Origin: Pseudomonadota bacterium
Lineage (GTDB): Bacteria > Pseudomonadota > Gammaproteobacteria > Burkholderiales > Gallionellaceae
Reading direction: 5' to 3'
Assembly (NCBI GenBank): GCA_021783855.1
Contig: JAJXTL010000139.1
Coordinates: 1-7,289, forward strand
DNA length: 7,289 bases
Part shown: positions 6,483-7,289 of the stretch, piece by piece
Position numbering within the stretch: position 1 is the stretch's first letter
Layout: each line of letters begins with the position of its first letter
Notes under the pieces: generated by a model
Databases searched by the model: none
What the model was told of the DNA's origin: nothing
The model's input: only the letters and a program-made list of their open reading frames with translations
Made by a program: the position numbers and the translations under genes

Positions 6483-6567
6483 GTCGTAAATTGTAGGGTG
6501 CATTTCATGCACCATTAATCGCAGGGTGCATTTCATGCACCATGGTGCGCACAGCGCACCCTACGAC
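6483..6567. repeat. Cluster of three hairpins (REP/BIME-like palindromic element) filling the glyS-gmhB gap
   Basis: Three perfect 7-base stems with 3-base loops sit side by side: GGTGCAT-TTC-ATGCACC at 6497-6513, an identical copy at 6525-6541 (a 21-base direct repeat with a 28-base period), and GGTGCGC-ACA-GCGCACC at 6544-6560. GCACCATGGTGC (6537-6548) is also a 12-base palindrome. The cluster is bounded by the inverted pair GTAGGGTGC (6493-6501) / GCACCCTAC (6556-6564), with an outer pair GTCGTA (6483-6488) / TACGAC (6562-6567), so a long-range fold can compete with the small hairpins. GTAGGGTGC-type palindromes resemble dispersed REP-like elements of proteobacteria. No T-run follows in the minus direction, so an intrinsic terminator is unlikely; an RNA-processing or stabilising structure is possible. 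Confidence 0.85.
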
Positions 6568-6572
6568 TGCTA

Positions 6573-7289
6573 TTAAGTTGCCAAACGTGAAAGATCGGCC
6601 ACTCGGTTCATCGCCGTATGCAGTTGCGCGAGCAACGCAAGACGGTTGGCGCGCAGCGCCATGTCTTCGGCGTTCACCATCACGCTATCGAAGAAAGCAT
6701 CCACCGGATTGCGCAACCCTGCTAGAACCTGCAAGGACGCCGTGTAGTCGCCTGCCGCAAATGCTGCCTCGGCGCGCGGGGCAATTTCACTCAATGAGTG
6801 ATGCAATGCCTGTTCGGCAGGTTCTGCCAGCAGTGCCGCATTCACTTCGCGGCCCACTTCGCCTTCAACTTTTTTCAGGATGTTGCCGACGCGCTTGTTG
6901 GCCGCGGCCAGCGCATCCGCTTCAGGCAACGCGGCGAAAGCGCGCACCGCAGCAAGACGCTGAGGTATTTCACTCAGACGTTGCGGACGCAAAGACAGCA
7001 CCGCCTCCACCTCGTTGGCAGTAAACCCTTGCTCGCGTAGCGAACCACCCAGACGGTCAAAAACAAAGTTCTCCACGTCATTGTGTGCATCACCCAGCAA
7101 CCCGGTTGAAAAACCCGCAAACGCATTGTCTATCAGCTTACGCAGATTAAGTGGCAGCTCCTTTTCGATCAGCATGCGGATGATGCCCAACGCATGGCGG
7201 CGCAAGGCAAACGGATCTTTATCGCCGGTCGGAATCTGGCCGATGCCGAACATGCCGACCAGCGTCTCCAGCTTGTCGGCAAGGGCCAC
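6573..7289 (-). CDS. glyS: Glycyl-tRNA synthetase beta subunit, C-terminal part (N-terminus beyond window)
   Basis: The beta chain of the alpha2-beta2 bacterial glycyl-tRNA synthetase, which attaches glycine to tRNA-Gly in the cytosol; the beta chain carries the tRNA-binding domains. The frame is open from the window edge to TAA at 6573-6575, giving 239 codons at most of a protein normally near 690 residues. The GTG at the edge is internal, not a start. The diagnostic block is [19 protein letters not shown], about 22-40 residues in, found at the start of the C-terminal region of GlyS. After it comes the helical DALR-like anticodon-binding region, ending [27 protein letters not shown], a typical GlyS C-terminus. 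glyQ is expected upstream, outside the window. The gene is followed by the hairpin cluster and then gmhB, plsC and the metallopeptidase in the same direction. Confidence 0.97.
   Translation of the reverse strand: MALADKLETLVGMFGIGQIPTGDKDPFALRRHALGIIRMLIEKELPLNLRKLIDNAFAGFSTGLLGDAHNDVENFVFDRLGGSLREQGFTANEVEAVLSLRPQRLSEIPQRLAAVRAFAALPEADALAAANKRVGNILKKVEGEVGREVNAALLAEPAEQALHHSLSEIAPRAEAAFAAGDYTASLQVLAGLRNPVDAFFDSVMVNAEDMALRANRLALLAQLHTAMNRVADLSRLAT

Noticed and set aside
6477..6536. Upstream extension of gmhB to the ATG at 6536
   Set aside because: The extra 20 residues come from the hairpin repeats and precede the family's normal N-terminus MKLIILDRDG.
6495..6543. CRISPR array (two 21-base repeats, 28-base period)
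   Set aside because: Only two copies with a 7-base spacer, each itself a hairpin; repeats and spacers are too short and no cas gene is present.

Overview
The window looks like chromosomal DNA from a moderately GC-rich betaproteobacterium. The evidence is a two-subunit-type glycyl-tRNA synthetase beta chain followed by gmhB, plsC and a YgjP-type metallopeptidase, an E. coli-like Fe-superoxide dismutase, and heptose (LPS) biosynthesis, so the cell is Gram-negative. The order Nitrosomonadales (for example Gallionella-like relatives) is a guess from general sequence character; nothing in the window fixes the genus.

Left part (1-1350). Two minus-strand genes lie head to tail. sodB (512-1093) is followed 10 bases later by an unusual cis-prenyltransferase of the undecaprenyl-diphosphate synthase family (501 to beyond base 1), cut by the window edge. 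The 257-base gap upstream of sodB carries at least two inverted repeats that could be operators. It also serves as the divergent upstream region of the next gene.

Middle part (1351-4452). Three plus-strand genes. The first is a protein made almost entirely of two tandem DUF1566 (Lcl C-terminal-like) repeats, with no visible signal peptide. After a 157-base gap comes a two-gene operon with ATGA stop/start overlap: a calcineurin-like phosphoesterase of the COG2908 group and a family GT4 glycosyltransferase. The phosphoesterase has the motifs of the PlcP phospholipase C branch rather than of true LpxH. The glycosyltransferase carries the TYHT...Y..Y segment of diacylglycerol glucosyltransferases. 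Together they match the plcP-agt pair that in other proteobacteria replaces phospholipids by glycolipids under phosphate limitation. A degenerate Pho-box-like sequence next to a perfect TATAAT lies upstream.

Right part (4488-7289). A minus-strand run reads, in transcription order: glyS (3' third only), an 85-base cluster of three hairpins filling the gap, gmhB, plsC, and a YgjP/M48-like metallopeptidase. gmhB-plsC are separated by one base and plsC-ygjP overlap by one base (TGATG), so they are probably translated together. The set joins translation (glyS) to envelope building (heptose for LPS, phosphatidic acid for phospholipid). It converges on the glycolipid operon with only 35 bases between stop codons and no recognisable terminator.

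Most genes are ordinary housekeeping genes. The best candidates for a second look are the putative lipid-remodelling operon, the divergent cis-prenyltransferase behind sodB, the duplicated DUF1566 protein, and the palindrome cluster between glyS and gmhB.
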